DNA of 64,000 nucleotides. It comes from Methanosarcina siciliae T4/M (GTDB lineage Archaea; Halobacteriota; Methanosarcinia; Methanosarcinales; Methanosarcinaceae). Positions within the stretch are counted from its first letter, which is position 1; each line of letters starts with the position of its first letter. Positions 22,739 through 33,100 of this stretch are shown in pieces. Position numbers and translations under genes: made by a program. The stretch spans positions 2,914,001 through 2,978,000 of the forward strand of contig NZ_CP009506.1 in NCBI RefSeq assembly GCF_000970085.1, in the 5' to 3' direction. The notes below the pieces were generated by a model, which did not search any database, had not been told where the DNA came from, and was given only the letters and a program-made list of their open reading frames with translations.

Positions 22739-24406
22739 TTAAACACCTGTGGAATCGATTGTATTGTGTGATGCAGGTTCCGGGACCTCCTCTTCTTCGT
22801 CTTCAAACCTGAGCCTGAAAGCTTTATTCAGGAAGTCGGGTGAGAATTGCGGTGTCATAAGGCTTACCGCGATCAGGGTAAGGATAGAGATAGGAGTTGC
22901 GATCAGGATAGGGTCTACAACGGTCCAGGTGCCCGAAAGCAAGGTTGCTTTCCCGAAAATTGCCTGGCAGATCCCTAGAGGCACTGCTTCTGATGCATGG
23001 ACAAAAGTCAGCCAGAAGAGGCTGCTTAAAGATCCGATTACAAGGCTTGTGGTTGCTCCGGCTTTTGTCGTACGTTTCCAGAATAGGGCTCCGATGAACA
23101 GGGGCAGGAAAGCAGATGTACAGAGGCCCATGAACATTGCCGTAGCTCTTGCAATAATACTTCCGGGCAGAATGTACGCCAGAAAGACCGCGGCCAGGAT
23201 GGTGAAGGCAATTCCCAGTCTTGTGACATGGACGGTCGCCGAGGACTTGCCTTTCATGAGGCTCTGCTGGTAGACGTCGTATCCTATGGCTGTACCCATT
23301 GTATGGAACTGGGCAGCTGCGGTGGACATTGCCGCTGCGAGAAGGCTGAGCATGAAGAGTGCTACAAACATTTCAGGCATTGCATGGTTCAGGAAGGTAG
23401 GCATTATAAGGTCAGTGTTTCCATCCGGGACGACCTGAAGGGAAATCATGCCTGTGGTCCTGTAGAAATATACATTGGAAAGAGCCCCTACAACATACGC
23501 GACTCCTGCCATTATCAAGATAAACGGGCCGCCGACAGCGACTGCTCTTTTCAGGGAGCGGTCATCTTTTACAGTCATGAACCTGACCGCGAGCTGAGGC
23601 TGCGCAAGCACACCTATTCCGACTCCCAATATGAGTGTGGAAATCATTGTCCACCATAAAGGAGACCCGGATGCCGGCATTGAAGTCCAGCCCTGATGTC
23701 CCCGGTCTATAAGGGCCTGGGGCACAAGGTTTGCCATACTGGTAAGGGCCTGGTGGGCTTCAACGACTCCTCCAAGCTTGACATAAGTAAAGACCAGCAG
23801 AAAACCCATTCCCAGTAACATCAGGACCGCTTGCATAGCATCCACATACATTACTGAAAGCAGTCCTCCCTTGAGGACGTAAGAAGCGATTATAATAGTG
23901 AAGATTATAAGGGCAATATTGTAGTTAACTCCCAGAGTTGTCTCAAGGAATCTCCCGGCTCCTATGATAACGCTTGCAGCGTAAAGTGGCATAAAAATAC
24001 CGATCAGAAGCCCGGAAAAAGCCTGAATAAACCTTGACTGGAAGCGTTTTCCTATGAATTCAGGATAAGTTATAGCTCCAAGGTTCAGCCCCATACGCCG
24101 GGTACGAGGGCCAAAAATAACAAAGGCGATGAATATCCCGAAAAAGATATTCATAAAAACAAGCCACAGAAGCCCCATTCCTATTGAGGCGGCTACTCCT
24201 CCGAAGCCTATTATTGCAGAGGTGCTGATAAACGCAGCTCCGTAGGAAAGGGCCATGATTGCAGGGTGCACTCCTCTACCGGCAAGCATATATCCTTCGG
24301 TCTGGGAATTCTTCCTGTATCCCAGGTAGGCAACGTAGAAAGTGGCTGTAAGATAAATGATAACAAACAGGATCAGGGTTGAAGTACTTATTGCCATAAA
24401 AATCAT
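22739..24406 (-). CDS. Sodium:solute symporter (SSS family)
   Basis: A 555-residue membrane carrier with about 13 membrane spans. SSS-family features are the first helix FVIIYLTATFYVAYLGYRKN, the GYMLAGRGVHPAIMALSYGA segment, AAFISTSAIIGFGG for sodium coordination, and a mid-protein ALFMLSLLAAAMSTAAAQFH. The substrate cannot be read; it is closest in feel to carboxylate or proline symporters. The short cytoplasmic tail is acidic (EDEEEEVPEP). A small accessory protein gene (24517-24675) precedes it on the same strand, about 110 bases away. Confidence 0.9.
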   Translation of the reverse strand: MIFMAISTSTLILFVIIYLTATFYVAYLGYRKNSQTEGYMLAGRGVHPAIMALSYGAAFISTSAIIGFGGVAASIGMGLLWLVFMNIFFGIFIAFVIFGPRTRRMGLNLGAITYPEFIGKRFQSRFIQAFSGLLIGIFMPLYAASVIIGAGRFLETTLGVNYNIALIIFTIIIASYVLKGGLLSVMYVDAMQAVLMLLGMGFLLVFTYVKLGGVVEAHQALTSMANLVPQALIDRGHQGWTSMPASGSPLWWTMISTLILGVGIGVLAQPQLAVRFMTVKDDRSLKRAVAVGGPFILIMAGVAYVVGALSNVYFYRTTGMISLQVVPDGNTDLIMPTFLNHAMPEMFVALFMLSLLAAAMSTAAAQFHTMGTAIGYDVYQQSLMKGKSSATVHVTRLGIAFTILAAVFLAYILPGSIIARATAMFMGLCTSAFLPLFIGALFWKRTTKAGATTSLVIGSLSSLFWLTFVHASEAVPLGICQAIFGKATLLSGTWTVVDPILIATPISILTLIAVSLMTPQFSPDFLNKAFRLRFEDEEEEVPEPASHNTIDSTGV

Positions 24407-24516
24407 TCCGGATATTGTTAATGCGATTGGTTCCCTTTCTTATGGCATTATCGAAAAAGTCGGTTGAAGCGAGATATAATGCGTGAAAGGGAAAGCATGA
24501 CCTGGACCTCTCTCTT

Positions 24517-24675
24517 TTACTGGTCCTGAACTGATGTCCTCGGAGTCCCGTTCTTGACTACCTGTTCTTCTTCCCCGCCTCTCCAATTCAATACCCCGTA
24601 AACCATGCATCCGAGTGCGCTTAATACGCAAAATACATATGCAAGCCAGATCTGTGGATCATCAATTCCTAACAT
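24517..24675 (-). CDS. Symporter small accessory protein
   Basis: A 52-residue protein beginning MLGIDDPQIWLAYVFCVLSA, with one membrane helix at about residues 9-29 and then a charged tail (NWRGGEEEQ). I recognise this pattern as the small subunit that accompanies SSS symporters in methanogens and bacteria. It is preceded by GGTAGGTGT and lies just upstream of the symporter on the same strand. A TATA-like CATATTTAAATAAC on the coding strand at 24748-24761 would start a transcript carrying both genes. The longer frame at 24440-24631 is only a shadow of it. Confidence 0.85.
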   Translation of the reverse strand: MLGIDDPQIWLAYVFCVLSALGCMVYGVLNWRGGEEEQVVKNGTPRTSVQDQ

Positions 24676-25112
24676 CTACACACCTACCAACAATTTCCTG
24701 CTACCAGCTAACATGACACTTGTTAACACAGTACATTATAGCTTTTTGTTATTTAAATATGTTGAGCGGGGTAAATTTCGCATTAAAGTTAATTCTTTAG
24801 GAAATATGCCCTTTGTTCAGGGAGTTTTCAATTTCTTTCTCCCCCCTGCAGCCGGGTTTACTCCATTCCTTTTCCCAACTTCCCTGCATTCGCAGTCGGC
24901 CTCCCAGCCAGATAAATACCGATTGTCAGGCTGCCCCCGGGCCCGGGAGAAACTGACTGACAAAAAATATTCTTCCCGGTAAAAAAGCGCTTCCTTAGAT
25001 CCGGAAAATATCTCGAGAGTATTGAAAAAGGCTACTATGAAAAGAAAAAACTTACAGGTGAACCCCTTTCAGGGCTCATTGTTTTCTTTTGTGGATTTCT
25101 CCCTGGGATTTT
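24676..25112. other. Intergenic region between symporter unit and gatD
   Basis: It holds the promoter of the symporter unit (24748-24761) and otherwise no supported gene. The stretch 24830-24970 is unusually C-rich on the + strand and contains CCCGGGCCCGGG around 24936-24949, a perfect GC-rich palindrome. Confidence 0.5.
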
Positions 25113-26387
25113 TTATCTCTGCGTGCACTCGGTAATTTCCCCGCTGAGGTCTTCTCTTAGCATGCCGGCAGCTTTTTCGAAATCATCGGTCTGGCCAAGT
25201 ACCCACATAAGCTTGACAAGGGCAGTTTCGGGAAGAGTATCTTCTCCTTCGATTGCCCCGGCTTTCAGCATATCCCTGCCTGTGTCGTAGACGCGGTCGC
25301 AGATCCTGCCGTTAAGGCACTGGGAAGTAACTATTACGGGCATTTTTGCATCCGCAGCTTTTTGGAGCAGGGGAATCCATTTTGTGGAAACGTGTCCCAG
25401 GCCTGTCCCTTCAATAACAAGCCCTTTGTAGCCGTTACTTATATAGTAATCAAGGACCGTCGGATCCGCTCCCGGAGTGAACTTCACAAGGGCACACTTA
25501 GGTTCCATTCCCGGTTTGAATTTCAGGGCCTTTTCTCCGCGTCGGGTGTAGTCAATAAATGTCTTTATATCTCCTGTGCTGTAGTCTACTGTTCCTACCG
25601 GGAGGGAGTTTACGGACTTGAAAGCGTCCCTGCGGGAGGTATGAAGCTTCCTGACTTTTGTTCCGCGATGGATTTCACAGAAGTCGTCCGAGGTTGTGCC
25701 GTGCATGACCACCACGATTTCGGCAATATCGCTTATGGCAACCCGGGCTGCACAGATTGCGTTCATGGCGTTGTCGCTGCTCGGGCGGTCCGCGCTCCTC
25801 TGGGAACCAACAAATACGATGGGTACGGGCGTTTCGATCATGAAGGAAAGGGCTGCGGCCGAGTACATCATTGTGTCTGTCCCGTGAGTTATAATTACTC
25901 CATCAGCTCCGGCTTCGATCTCTTCTACAACGGCTTTTGCGAGGTTTTGCCAGGAGTAGGAGTCCATGTTTTCGGAGAGGATGCTTGAGATTACTCTGCC
26001 TTTGAAGTCCGCAATCTCAATCAGTTCCGGGATTGCGGCGAGGATATCGTCAGCAGTAAACTGGGAAGTGACTGCACCTGTACGGTAGTCTATTTTGCTG
26101 GCAATCGTTCCACCCGTGGAAAGAATTGAGATTTTCGGGAGTTTTTTCCCGGATTCGGGAAGTTTTTCTTCGTCGGTTTTACAGCTTTTCCCGCCTTTTC
26201 TGTCTCCTTTTGCAGTTTCTCCGTTCTTTTCAAGAAGGGTTATCCCGACCTTATCAATGGAAAAACCGGCGTTATACCCGCTTTTCATTTTTATTGTGAT
26301 ATATCCTTCCATGGAAGGCATCACTTTGCCTTCATAGACAGTACCGTTCTTTTCGATGCGTACCCAATCGCCCTGTTTGAATTCCAT
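25113..26387 (-). CDS. gatD: Glu-tRNA(Gln) amidotransferase subunit D
   Basis: A 424-residue archaeal GatD. With GatE it converts Glu-tRNA(Gln) to Gln-tRNA(Gln), and GatD releases ammonia from the amide donor. An N-terminal SH3-like domain (GDWVRIEKNGTVYEGKVMPS) and linker are followed by an asparaginase domain with catalytic blocks LSTGGTIASK (Thr91/Thr94) and ITHGTDTMMY (Thr170, Asp171). The end is normal. AAGGGA seven bases before the ATG supports the start. gatE is not adjacent in this window, so the heterodimer partner must be encoded elsewhere. Confidence 0.94.
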   Translation of the reverse strand: MEFKQGDWVRIEKNGTVYEGKVMPSMEGYITIKMKSGYNAGFSIDKVGITLLEKNGETAKGDRKGGKSCKTDEEKLPESGKKLPKISILSTGGTIASKIDYRTGAVTSQFTADDILAAIPELIEIADFKGRVISSILSENMDSYSWQNLAKAVVEEIEAGADGVIITHGTDTMMYSAAALSFMIETPVPIVFVGSQRSADRPSSDNAMNAICAARVAISDIAEIVVVMHGTTSDDFCEIHRGTKVRKLHTSRRDAFKSVNSLPVGTVDYSTGDIKTFIDYTRRGEKALKFKPGMEPKCALVKFTPGADPTVLDYYISNGYKGLVIEGTGLGHVSTKWIPLLQKAADAKMPVIVTSQCLNGRICDRVYDTGRDMLKAGAIEGEDTLPETALVKLMWVLGQTDDFEKAAGMLREDLSGEITECTQR

Positions 26388-26544
26388 GAATAATCCCTTT
26401 TCCGCTGGTTTTTGAGGTGCCGTATAATTTGCGTGATAGTAAGAGGTCTGAATAATATTAAAGTTCGATGCGTTATTGAAACTAAATGGGTTTTTAAAAT
26501 TAAATGTGTTCTTAAATTAAATGTGTTATTGAATTTGCCTGTTC

Positions 26545-28020
26545 TCAGGCTTTCCTGTATTCATCGACTACTTCAAGCAGGGCTTCAAAAGCAGAGTCAA
26601 TCGAATCTTTGATGGTTGCAATCTCCTGCTCGTTCAGTTCAAGTTCGGTCTGCCGCCTTCCAAGGTAGTGCTGCATTTCTTCCGGAGCAGGTCCTCCCTC
26701 AATCTTTCTCCTCTTTATGTTGGAGACCGGGTTAAGAGCTTCCTTTACCATCTTTTCCGTCAGGCCCTTACTTGAAAGCGATTCTCCGAGCACGATTTCT
26801 GCCACAGAGTTAATTTTTTCTATTGTGGGCTTTTCCCCTTCCTTTGCAAGCATCCCGACAATCTGGTGGGCAGTTCTGAAGGGAATTCCTGTCTCCCGGA
26901 CAAAGGTGTCCGCAAGCTCGGTAGCCGTTGTAAAGCCTGTTACGGACTGGGCTGAAAGCACATCCGCATGGATTTTCATGGTCCTTACCATTCCTTCCAT
27001 TACTCTTACCGACGCCCTTACGGTTTCTACCGAATGCCAGATATTGGGTGTTGCTTCCTGCAGGTCGCGGTTATAACTCAGGGGCAGGCCCTTGCAGATC
27101 GTAAGGAGGGACATAAGGGCTCCCACTGCAACTCCGGTTTTTCCGCGCATTAATTCAGCGGTATCCGGGTTTTTCTTCTGGGGCATAATCGAGGAGGTGG
27201 AGGCGTACGTGTCGTCCAGTTCTATGAAATTGAACTCGGATGAAGACCAGATTACAAGTTCTTCAGCCATCCGGCTCAGGTTTATCATGAGGTTTGAAAA
27301 GACCGAGGCACATTCGATCAGGAAGTCCCGGTTGCTGACCGCGTCCATCGAATTTTCCAGCAAGCCTTCGAAGCCCAGAAGTTCCTGGGTCCTTTTCCTG
27401 TTGAGGTTAAAACCGGTAGAGGCAAATGCAGCAGCTCCGAGCGGGCAGAGGTTAACCCTGGAAAAGGCGTCCTGCACCCGATCAAAGTCTCTGCCGAGTG
27501 CCGCTTCGTGGGCACAGAGGTGGTGGGCGAGGGTGGTCGGCTGGGCGTGCTGAAGGTGGGTAAAACCGGGCATGAGGGTTTCTGTATGTTTTTCTGCCAG
27601 AGAAACAAGGGTTTTTCTGAGGGCAAAGATCTCTTCGAGCAGGCCGAGAAGTTCTTCTCTCAGGGTCAGCCTGATGCAGGTTGCAACCTCATCGTTTCTT
27701 GAGCGCCCGGAGTGCATCCTGCCTCCCACATCTTCTCCAACCATGTCGATGAGCCTGGATTCAAGGGAGATATGGATGTCTTCATAGCTGAAGTCGAGTT
27801 TTTCCATTCCTTCTTCCCGGATTTTCAAAAGCCCTCCGAGGATTTTGCTGCAGTCTTCCGCACTTATAATGCCCTGTTCTTTCAACATTACTGTGTGAGC
27901 AAGGTCCACTGCTACGTCAGCACTAAAAATCCACCTATCGGCCTCCATTGAAGAAGTGTAACGTAAAATTTCCTCGTCCGGGGCTGCTTCCAGCCTTCCT
28001 CTGCGTAAAATGTTGCTCAT
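26545..28020 (-). CDS. argH: Argininosuccinate lyase
   Basis: A 491-residue enzyme that splits argininosuccinate into arginine and fumarate, the last step of arginine synthesis. It shows the superfamily signature TSSIMPQKKNPD at 275-286, the active-site HSGRSRNDEVAT at 103-114, and THLQHAQPTTLAHH at 154-167. Length fits the family. GAGGAAAACCG lies directly before the ATG. It precedes gatD on the same strand, with about 160 bases between them; the two are probably separate transcripts. Confidence 0.95.
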   Translation of the reverse strand: MSNILRRGRLEAAPDEEILRYTSSMEADRWIFSADVAVDLAHTVMLKEQGIISAEDCSKILGGLLKIREEGMEKLDFSYEDIHISLESRLIDMVGEDVGGRMHSGRSRNDEVATCIRLTLREELLGLLEEIFALRKTLVSLAEKHTETLMPGFTHLQHAQPTTLAHHLCAHEAALGRDFDRVQDAFSRVNLCPLGAAAFASTGFNLNRKRTQELLGFEGLLENSMDAVSNRDFLIECASVFSNLMINLSRMAEELVIWSSSEFNFIELDDTYASTSSIMPQKKNPDTAELMRGKTGVAVGALMSLLTICKGLPLSYNRDLQEATPNIWHSVETVRASVRVMEGMVRTMKIHADVLSAQSVTGFTTATELADTFVRETGIPFRTAHQIVGMLAKEGEKPTIEKINSVAEIVLGESLSSKGLTEKMVKEALNPVSNIKRRKIEGGPAPEEMQHYLGRRQTELELNEQEIATIKDSIDSAFEALLEVVDEYRKA

Positions 28021-28505
28021 CGGTTTTCCTCAGTATAATTGTGAAGTAAGTCTAATATTGTGAGAGTCTTTATGTAATAAAGGATTCTGTGAGATAAATG
28101 ATACTGTGAGCTTGTTCGGGATCTCTATTGATCTTAATCTCTATTGATCTTAATATCTTAGTCTCTGTTTTATCTTCTTTTTCGGGAATGCAAGATATGA
28201 ATCTCTGTGGCGTGGTATTATTCCGAACACTTAAATATGAATCGGTTTTCAGGGAGTTTCCTGTATGGTAAATGAATACCACGAGTTTTTACCATTTTTC
28301 GTAATAAATAAAAATAAGTACCTGGGTTATTCAATTTTTACATAAAGTCTGTTTCTTGATAACCTTGCGTGTGGTGAAAAACTCAAAGTGGATTTTCTAC
28401 ATGGCCTTATTGAGAGTATTATAAATATCTGGTGAACAACTCTTTGATAGGAGTAAGAGTCGGGAAAAGAGTTGAGAAGGGAATCTGGAAAGCACTCGTG
28501 GGAAT
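28021..28505. other. Intergenic region between argH and the CxxCH pseudogene
   Basis: AT-rich sequence with a small direct repeat CTATTGATCTTAAT around 28120-28155. The minus-strand 70-codon frame at 28070-28282 has no ribosome-binding site or recognisable motif, and I do not call it a gene. Confidence 0.4.
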
Positions 28506-28936
28506 ATGAATAGTAAACTGATTATTCCTTTATTGCTTTCAGCGTTAGCTTTGATGGGAACCCCTATGGCATCAGCCAGGCCCGGCTATCTGGAACCGCT
28601 CAATCAGCACCATGACACTGTAGAAACAGGGCTTGATTCGTGCACTAACTGTCATAACGGAGAAGCCAGAAATTTTTACGGTAGAGCATACGCAGGAAGT
28701 GGAAGAAATTTTACAGTAATAGAAAATCTTGATTCGGACGGGGATTTACGAATCTGGTCGAAATAAATGCCTTGCCTTTTCCATGAAATCCTGATGATTT
28801 TCCGCAAATTACATCAGAAACTCCGTCCAAAACAACCGTCAACGCAACTGAGCCCTCAGCAGGTGCAACGGAACAGACAGCTTCCGGAGTTGTCAATACC
28901 CTAGCTGGTGAAATACTCAATTTCCTTAAACTTTAG
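28506..28936 (+). pseudogene. Exported CxxCH/EF-hand-like protein, frameshifted
   Basis: The first 86 residues carry a signal peptide (LIIPLLLSALALMGTPMASA), a single heme-type CTNCH motif and the start of a calcium-loop-like segment (ENLDSDGD). There four bases appear to be lost and the frame ends early. In the shifted frame the sequence continues FTNLVEINALPFP, a stop (TGA where Gly or Trp is expected), then NPDDFPQITSETPSKTTVN and on to a final FLKL and TAG at 28934-28936. So at least two lesions are present. Whole, it would be an extracellular protein with one CxxCH site. Its end overlaps the SDR gene end by 11 bases. Confidence 0.7.
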
Positions 28937-29702
28937 CCTTCCATTCATTAGCCTGGACCTGCTTCATAATATCCGCAGTTGTCTCCGGTTTTACAGTGCG
29001 GTAAAGATGATCGTCAGATGGAATCACCTCAACCATAACGTCAATCATCTCTTGCGGATCATATTGTTGGGATAAAGCGTCTCTATAGTCCGGAAGTTTG
29101 GTCAGACCTTTTTCAGGATCATACCACTGATACGCACTTTCTGCTCCTGTATCGTTGAAACCCGTCCTGTAGGCTCCCGGGTTAATTGTTGCAACCTTCA
29201 CGCCATAAGGTGCAAGCTCCTCTTTCATTACCCAGGCGATGGCTTCGATAGCATGCTTGGTAGCGCAATAAGCTCCCAGAAATGGAACCTTTAAGATTCC
29301 GCCCATCGACGAAATCCACACAACTTTACCATGGCCCTGCTTGATCATTTTGCGCACAAATCCCTGTGTCAGCTCCAGATGACCGAATACGTTTGTCTCA
29401 AAGGACTCACGTACCCTCTCCACGGGTATCTCAGCCATCGCACCGCTTTCCATAACGCCTGCATTATTGACCAGAATGTCAATATCGTAGGTCAAAGCAT
29501 GATGCCTGTCTATTTCATCCCGGATGTCGAGTTTGATTACTTCAAGCTCGAGAGCCTGCTCTTTTGCTTCGGTTCGTAAATCCCAGACCTGAGGCCAGAT
29601 CTGTGCAGCCGCAATAACTTTGTGACCTGCCCGCGCCAAACCAAATGATGTTCCTTTGCCAAAACCGTGCCCGGCACCAGTAATAAGTATTGTCTTACTC
29701 AT
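28926..29702 (-). CDS. Short-chain dehydrogenase/reductase
   Basis: A 258-residue classical SDR. The nucleotide-binding TGAGHGFGKG is near the N-terminus, NNAGVMESGA lies at about 82, and the catalytic Ser/Tyr/Lys set is WISSMGG and YCATKH. The start at 29702 follows GGGGGA by five bases; a longer frame to 29714 uses TTG and is less likely. It reduces or oxidises a small carbonyl or alcohol with NAD(P)(H); the substrate is unknown. It looks similar to bacterial proteins and could be acquired. Confidence 0.88.
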   Translation of the reverse strand: MSKTILITGAGHGFGKGTSFGLARAGHKVIAAAQIWPQVWDLRTEAKEQALELEVIKLDIRDEIDRHHALTYDIDILVNNAGVMESGAMAEIPVERVRESFETNVFGHLELTQGFVRKMIKQGHGKVVWISSMGGILKVPFLGAYCATKHAIEAIAWVMKEELAPYGVKVATINPGAYRTGFNDTGAESAYQWYDPEKGLTKLPDYRDALSQQYDPQEMIDVMVEVIPSDDHLYRTVKPETTADIMKQVQANEWKAKV

Positions 29703-30147
29703 AATTTCCCCCAACTGTGAAAATTTTGACCTTACATTTAGTTGTTAGACTAACCTGTAGTATTAGTGTGAATTATAAATCTAAATTATAATAACCATTC
29801 GATATATTTTTTGACAAAAGATAGCGTAATATGAAACAATAGAGGGTATTTTAAAAAATCATTTTTACTGTTAAAAGCTAAAAACTGATTTTTAACAATA
29901 TTACAGGAAGCTTCGGGCAAAACCGTAAGATTTTTGTTATTGTCTTGTTTGCTATCTAGTTGTATAACTTATTTCATTAGACACAGACACAGCATTTTCA
30001 CTGGGGTTATGGCAAAAAAATATCTATTCTTGGTTTTATCCCGGCCTCGTATTTGAGCCAGCTTCAACAATAAGTGGCTTCTGCATCATACCAAACTGGT
30101 TGAACAAGTTCTAAGCGTTATCAAATTAATTGTTGTAGGGCTGACGC
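29703..30147. other. AT-rich intergenic region
   Basis: It holds the promoter of the SDR gene (minus strand) and the 3' end region of the sensor kinase. No RNA gene or open frame stands out. Confidence 0.4.
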
Positions 30148-33100
30148 TTACGCTTGATCATATTCTGTTACAGTGAATCTTATAGTGAATTCCGTCCCAT
30201 TGTCCCTTTTCAATTCAAGTTCACCATCTAACTGGTCTACAAGGTAAGTTACCAGCTGAAGCCCAAGGCTATCAAAATCTTCAATATCAAAGTTTTCAGG
30301 AATGCCTCCACCGTTGTCTGAAACTGTCAGGATAAAACTGGTACTCCTATTGCCTTCTTTTTTGTGTTCATCATTTTTTTCTCTAAGGAGTCTAATTCGA
30401 ATTTCCCCTTTATCTCTCCCTATAAATGCATGTTTGAGAGAATTGGAAACAAGTTCGTTGATGATTATCCCCAGAGGGACTGCGGTATCCATATCAAGGA
30501 AAATGTTTTCTTCCAGACCCATATTTAAGCTGATATTTACATTTCCGAGCCTGTATGTCTGGATAAGATTTTCAGTAAGTTCCTCAATATACGGCGAAAA
30601 GTTAAGTGTATCGAGCCCTTCACTTTTATGCAGTTCCTCATGGATAAGAGCCATGGATATTACTCTGTCCTGGCTTTCCCTGAAGGCTTCCATAACTTCT
30701 GAATTCGTTACGAATTCTCTGTTGCCGAACTTTTCCGCCTGAAGGTCAAGAAGGGAAGAAATAACCTGCAGGTTATTTTTTATCCGATGGTGGATTTCCT
30801 TTTTACGGGCAATCTCGATATTTGCCAGAGCTTCTTCTGCCTTTTTCCTCTCGGTAATGTCGAGAACAAAAGCTACGCCTTCATTGCACGCCTCATCGAA
30901 GGTAGCTACCCCGACAATGACAGGTACACGCGAGCCGTCTTTTCGGATGTACTCCTTTTCATAGGGCGTATTCACGCCTGCGGCTTTCAGTTCTGCGGCG
31001 GCGTGCTCATCCAGGTGACGGTACTCCGGTGGAGTCATCTTGTTCCAGTTGACCCATCCGGCCTGCAAGTCCTCACGTGTGTAGCCGACTATCTCCAGTA
31101 ACTTGTTGTTGGCATCGATTACCGAACCGTCCAGGTTATAATAAAACACGCCGAGAATATTAGATTCGTAAAACCGGCGCAAGCGTGCCTCGCTCTCCCG
31201 CAGCGCCTCTTCTGCCTGTTTACTTTCCGTAATGTTCCTGGTAATCGCTGAGATAGCCACAAGTTTTCCAGATGAGTCAAAAACCGGAGAAAGAGTTAAT
31301 GAAACATTTATCGTTGATCCATCCTTTTTCAACCGTAATGTTTCGTAGTTCTTGATCTTTTCTCCCTGTTTGATCTCTCCAATAAACTGGTTTATTTCTC
31401 CTTTAAGGTTATCCGTTTCGAGTATTGATACATTTTTCCCCAGAATTTCTTCAGCTGGATAACCATAAATCTGCTCTGCACCCTTATTCCAGCTGGTAAT
31501 AATGCCTTCAAGAGATTCGGTTACAATAGCATCATTCGATGATTCTACAACATCCGCGAGTATCCGAATTTTCTCTTCAGCTTCTTTACGTTCAGTAATA
31601 TCCTGAACTATTCCCTTCAGTCTAACAGGTATATTTTTCTCATTAAAGATAAATCTGGACTGCATATGGACTGTGCGTTCTTCCTCGTTAGCCAAGACAA
31701 TCCTGAATTCGATGTTGAAAGATTTACCATTTAGAGCATTCTTATGGGCATTGTCCATATCTCTTCGGTCTTCGGGGTGGACATAACTTAAAAATTCACT
31801 GTAAAGTGGGGCTGATTCTTGAGGACCGCGTCCGAAAATACGATTCATTTCCTCAGACCAGTATGCTTTATCGGTCGCAATGTCCCATTCCCAATTTCCA
31901 ATGTGAGCTATTTTTTGAGCTTCAGAGAGTCTTCTCTCTTCTTCCATTAATGAATTATAAGCTTCTTCAAGTTCAGCTGTACGTTCCTTAACTTTTTCCT
32001 CCAGATTTTCATGTGCTTTTTTTAGAGTTTTTTCTGCTTTTTTGCGCTCTGTGATGTCTATGAATGCAGAAACTGATCCTCGTGGCTTTCCCTGCTCGTC
32101 AAGCAGAGGTCTGGCATTGCCCAAAACATGCCGTATCTCGCCATCAGCAGATACGATGTCCAGCTCGCAGTTGTTTACTTCTTTACCTGCAGCCGCCATC
32201 TGCGACGGCATATTTTCAGGTGGGATCTCCCTTCCGTCCTTGAATAACTCAAACATTTCGGGCCTCTCTCCTTCAGGAGCGGATTTGGAAAAGTTTGTAC
32301 CCACTGGAACCCGTAGCCATTCATAGGATAGGCGGTTACCGGTTATCTGACGCACCTGAGGGTCGTGTGTTATAAACACAGCAACAGGCACGGCATCTAA
32401 TACTGCTTCCAGTTCATCCGAACGAGCTTGCTCACGTTTCTCGCTCTCTCGCAGCGCGTCCACCAGTGTATCACGTTCCGCAAGCGACCGGGCCAGCTTG
32501 GCATTGCTGTAGCTTAGCTTTGAGAACATGTTGGCAAGCTTCATGAAAAAAGCCATGCCTGTGTCCACAGCTTCCCTGCTCAACCGCGGGACTTTTTCAA
32601 GTGCTGCTATGTATTCTTCCTCATTGAAACCGTATTTTCTGGCCTGAGCCCGGAAAAGCTCGTAGTCCAGAGGTTCGTCTTCAAAAAAGAACTGCCCTGA
32701 GAAGATATTGCCGACGTGCTGGCCGCCCACCATGATAGGAGTTGCAATGTCCCACATGTTGTTCTTGCACCTGTACAGCTTAAACTCTCCCGGGGAAACA
32801 CCCCCTGATAGCTTCGTGTCGCTTTCTACACAGTGCTTGCAGGTTTCGAGGTGAACCCTGTGGAATTCGGTGCAGATATCCTGCCATCCTACACCCGCCA
32901 GAACATTGCCTTTGAGATCGATCAGGCTCATGGGAATGTGGGCAAGCGTATAGAAATCATCCATAAGGGACTGGATCGCCTGGGTATCAATGATATCTGC
33001 CAGCTCCAGGTTTCCAATCTCCCGAGAGGGAGAGAGAATGCTCTCCAACTTTAGCCTGACGCGCTGCTCACTCTGACGCAGAGCCTCCTCTGCCCTCTTG

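Noticed and set aside
28070..28282. 70-codon minus-strand frame
   Set aside because: Low-complexity AT-rich sequence, no ribosome-binding site, no recognisable motif.
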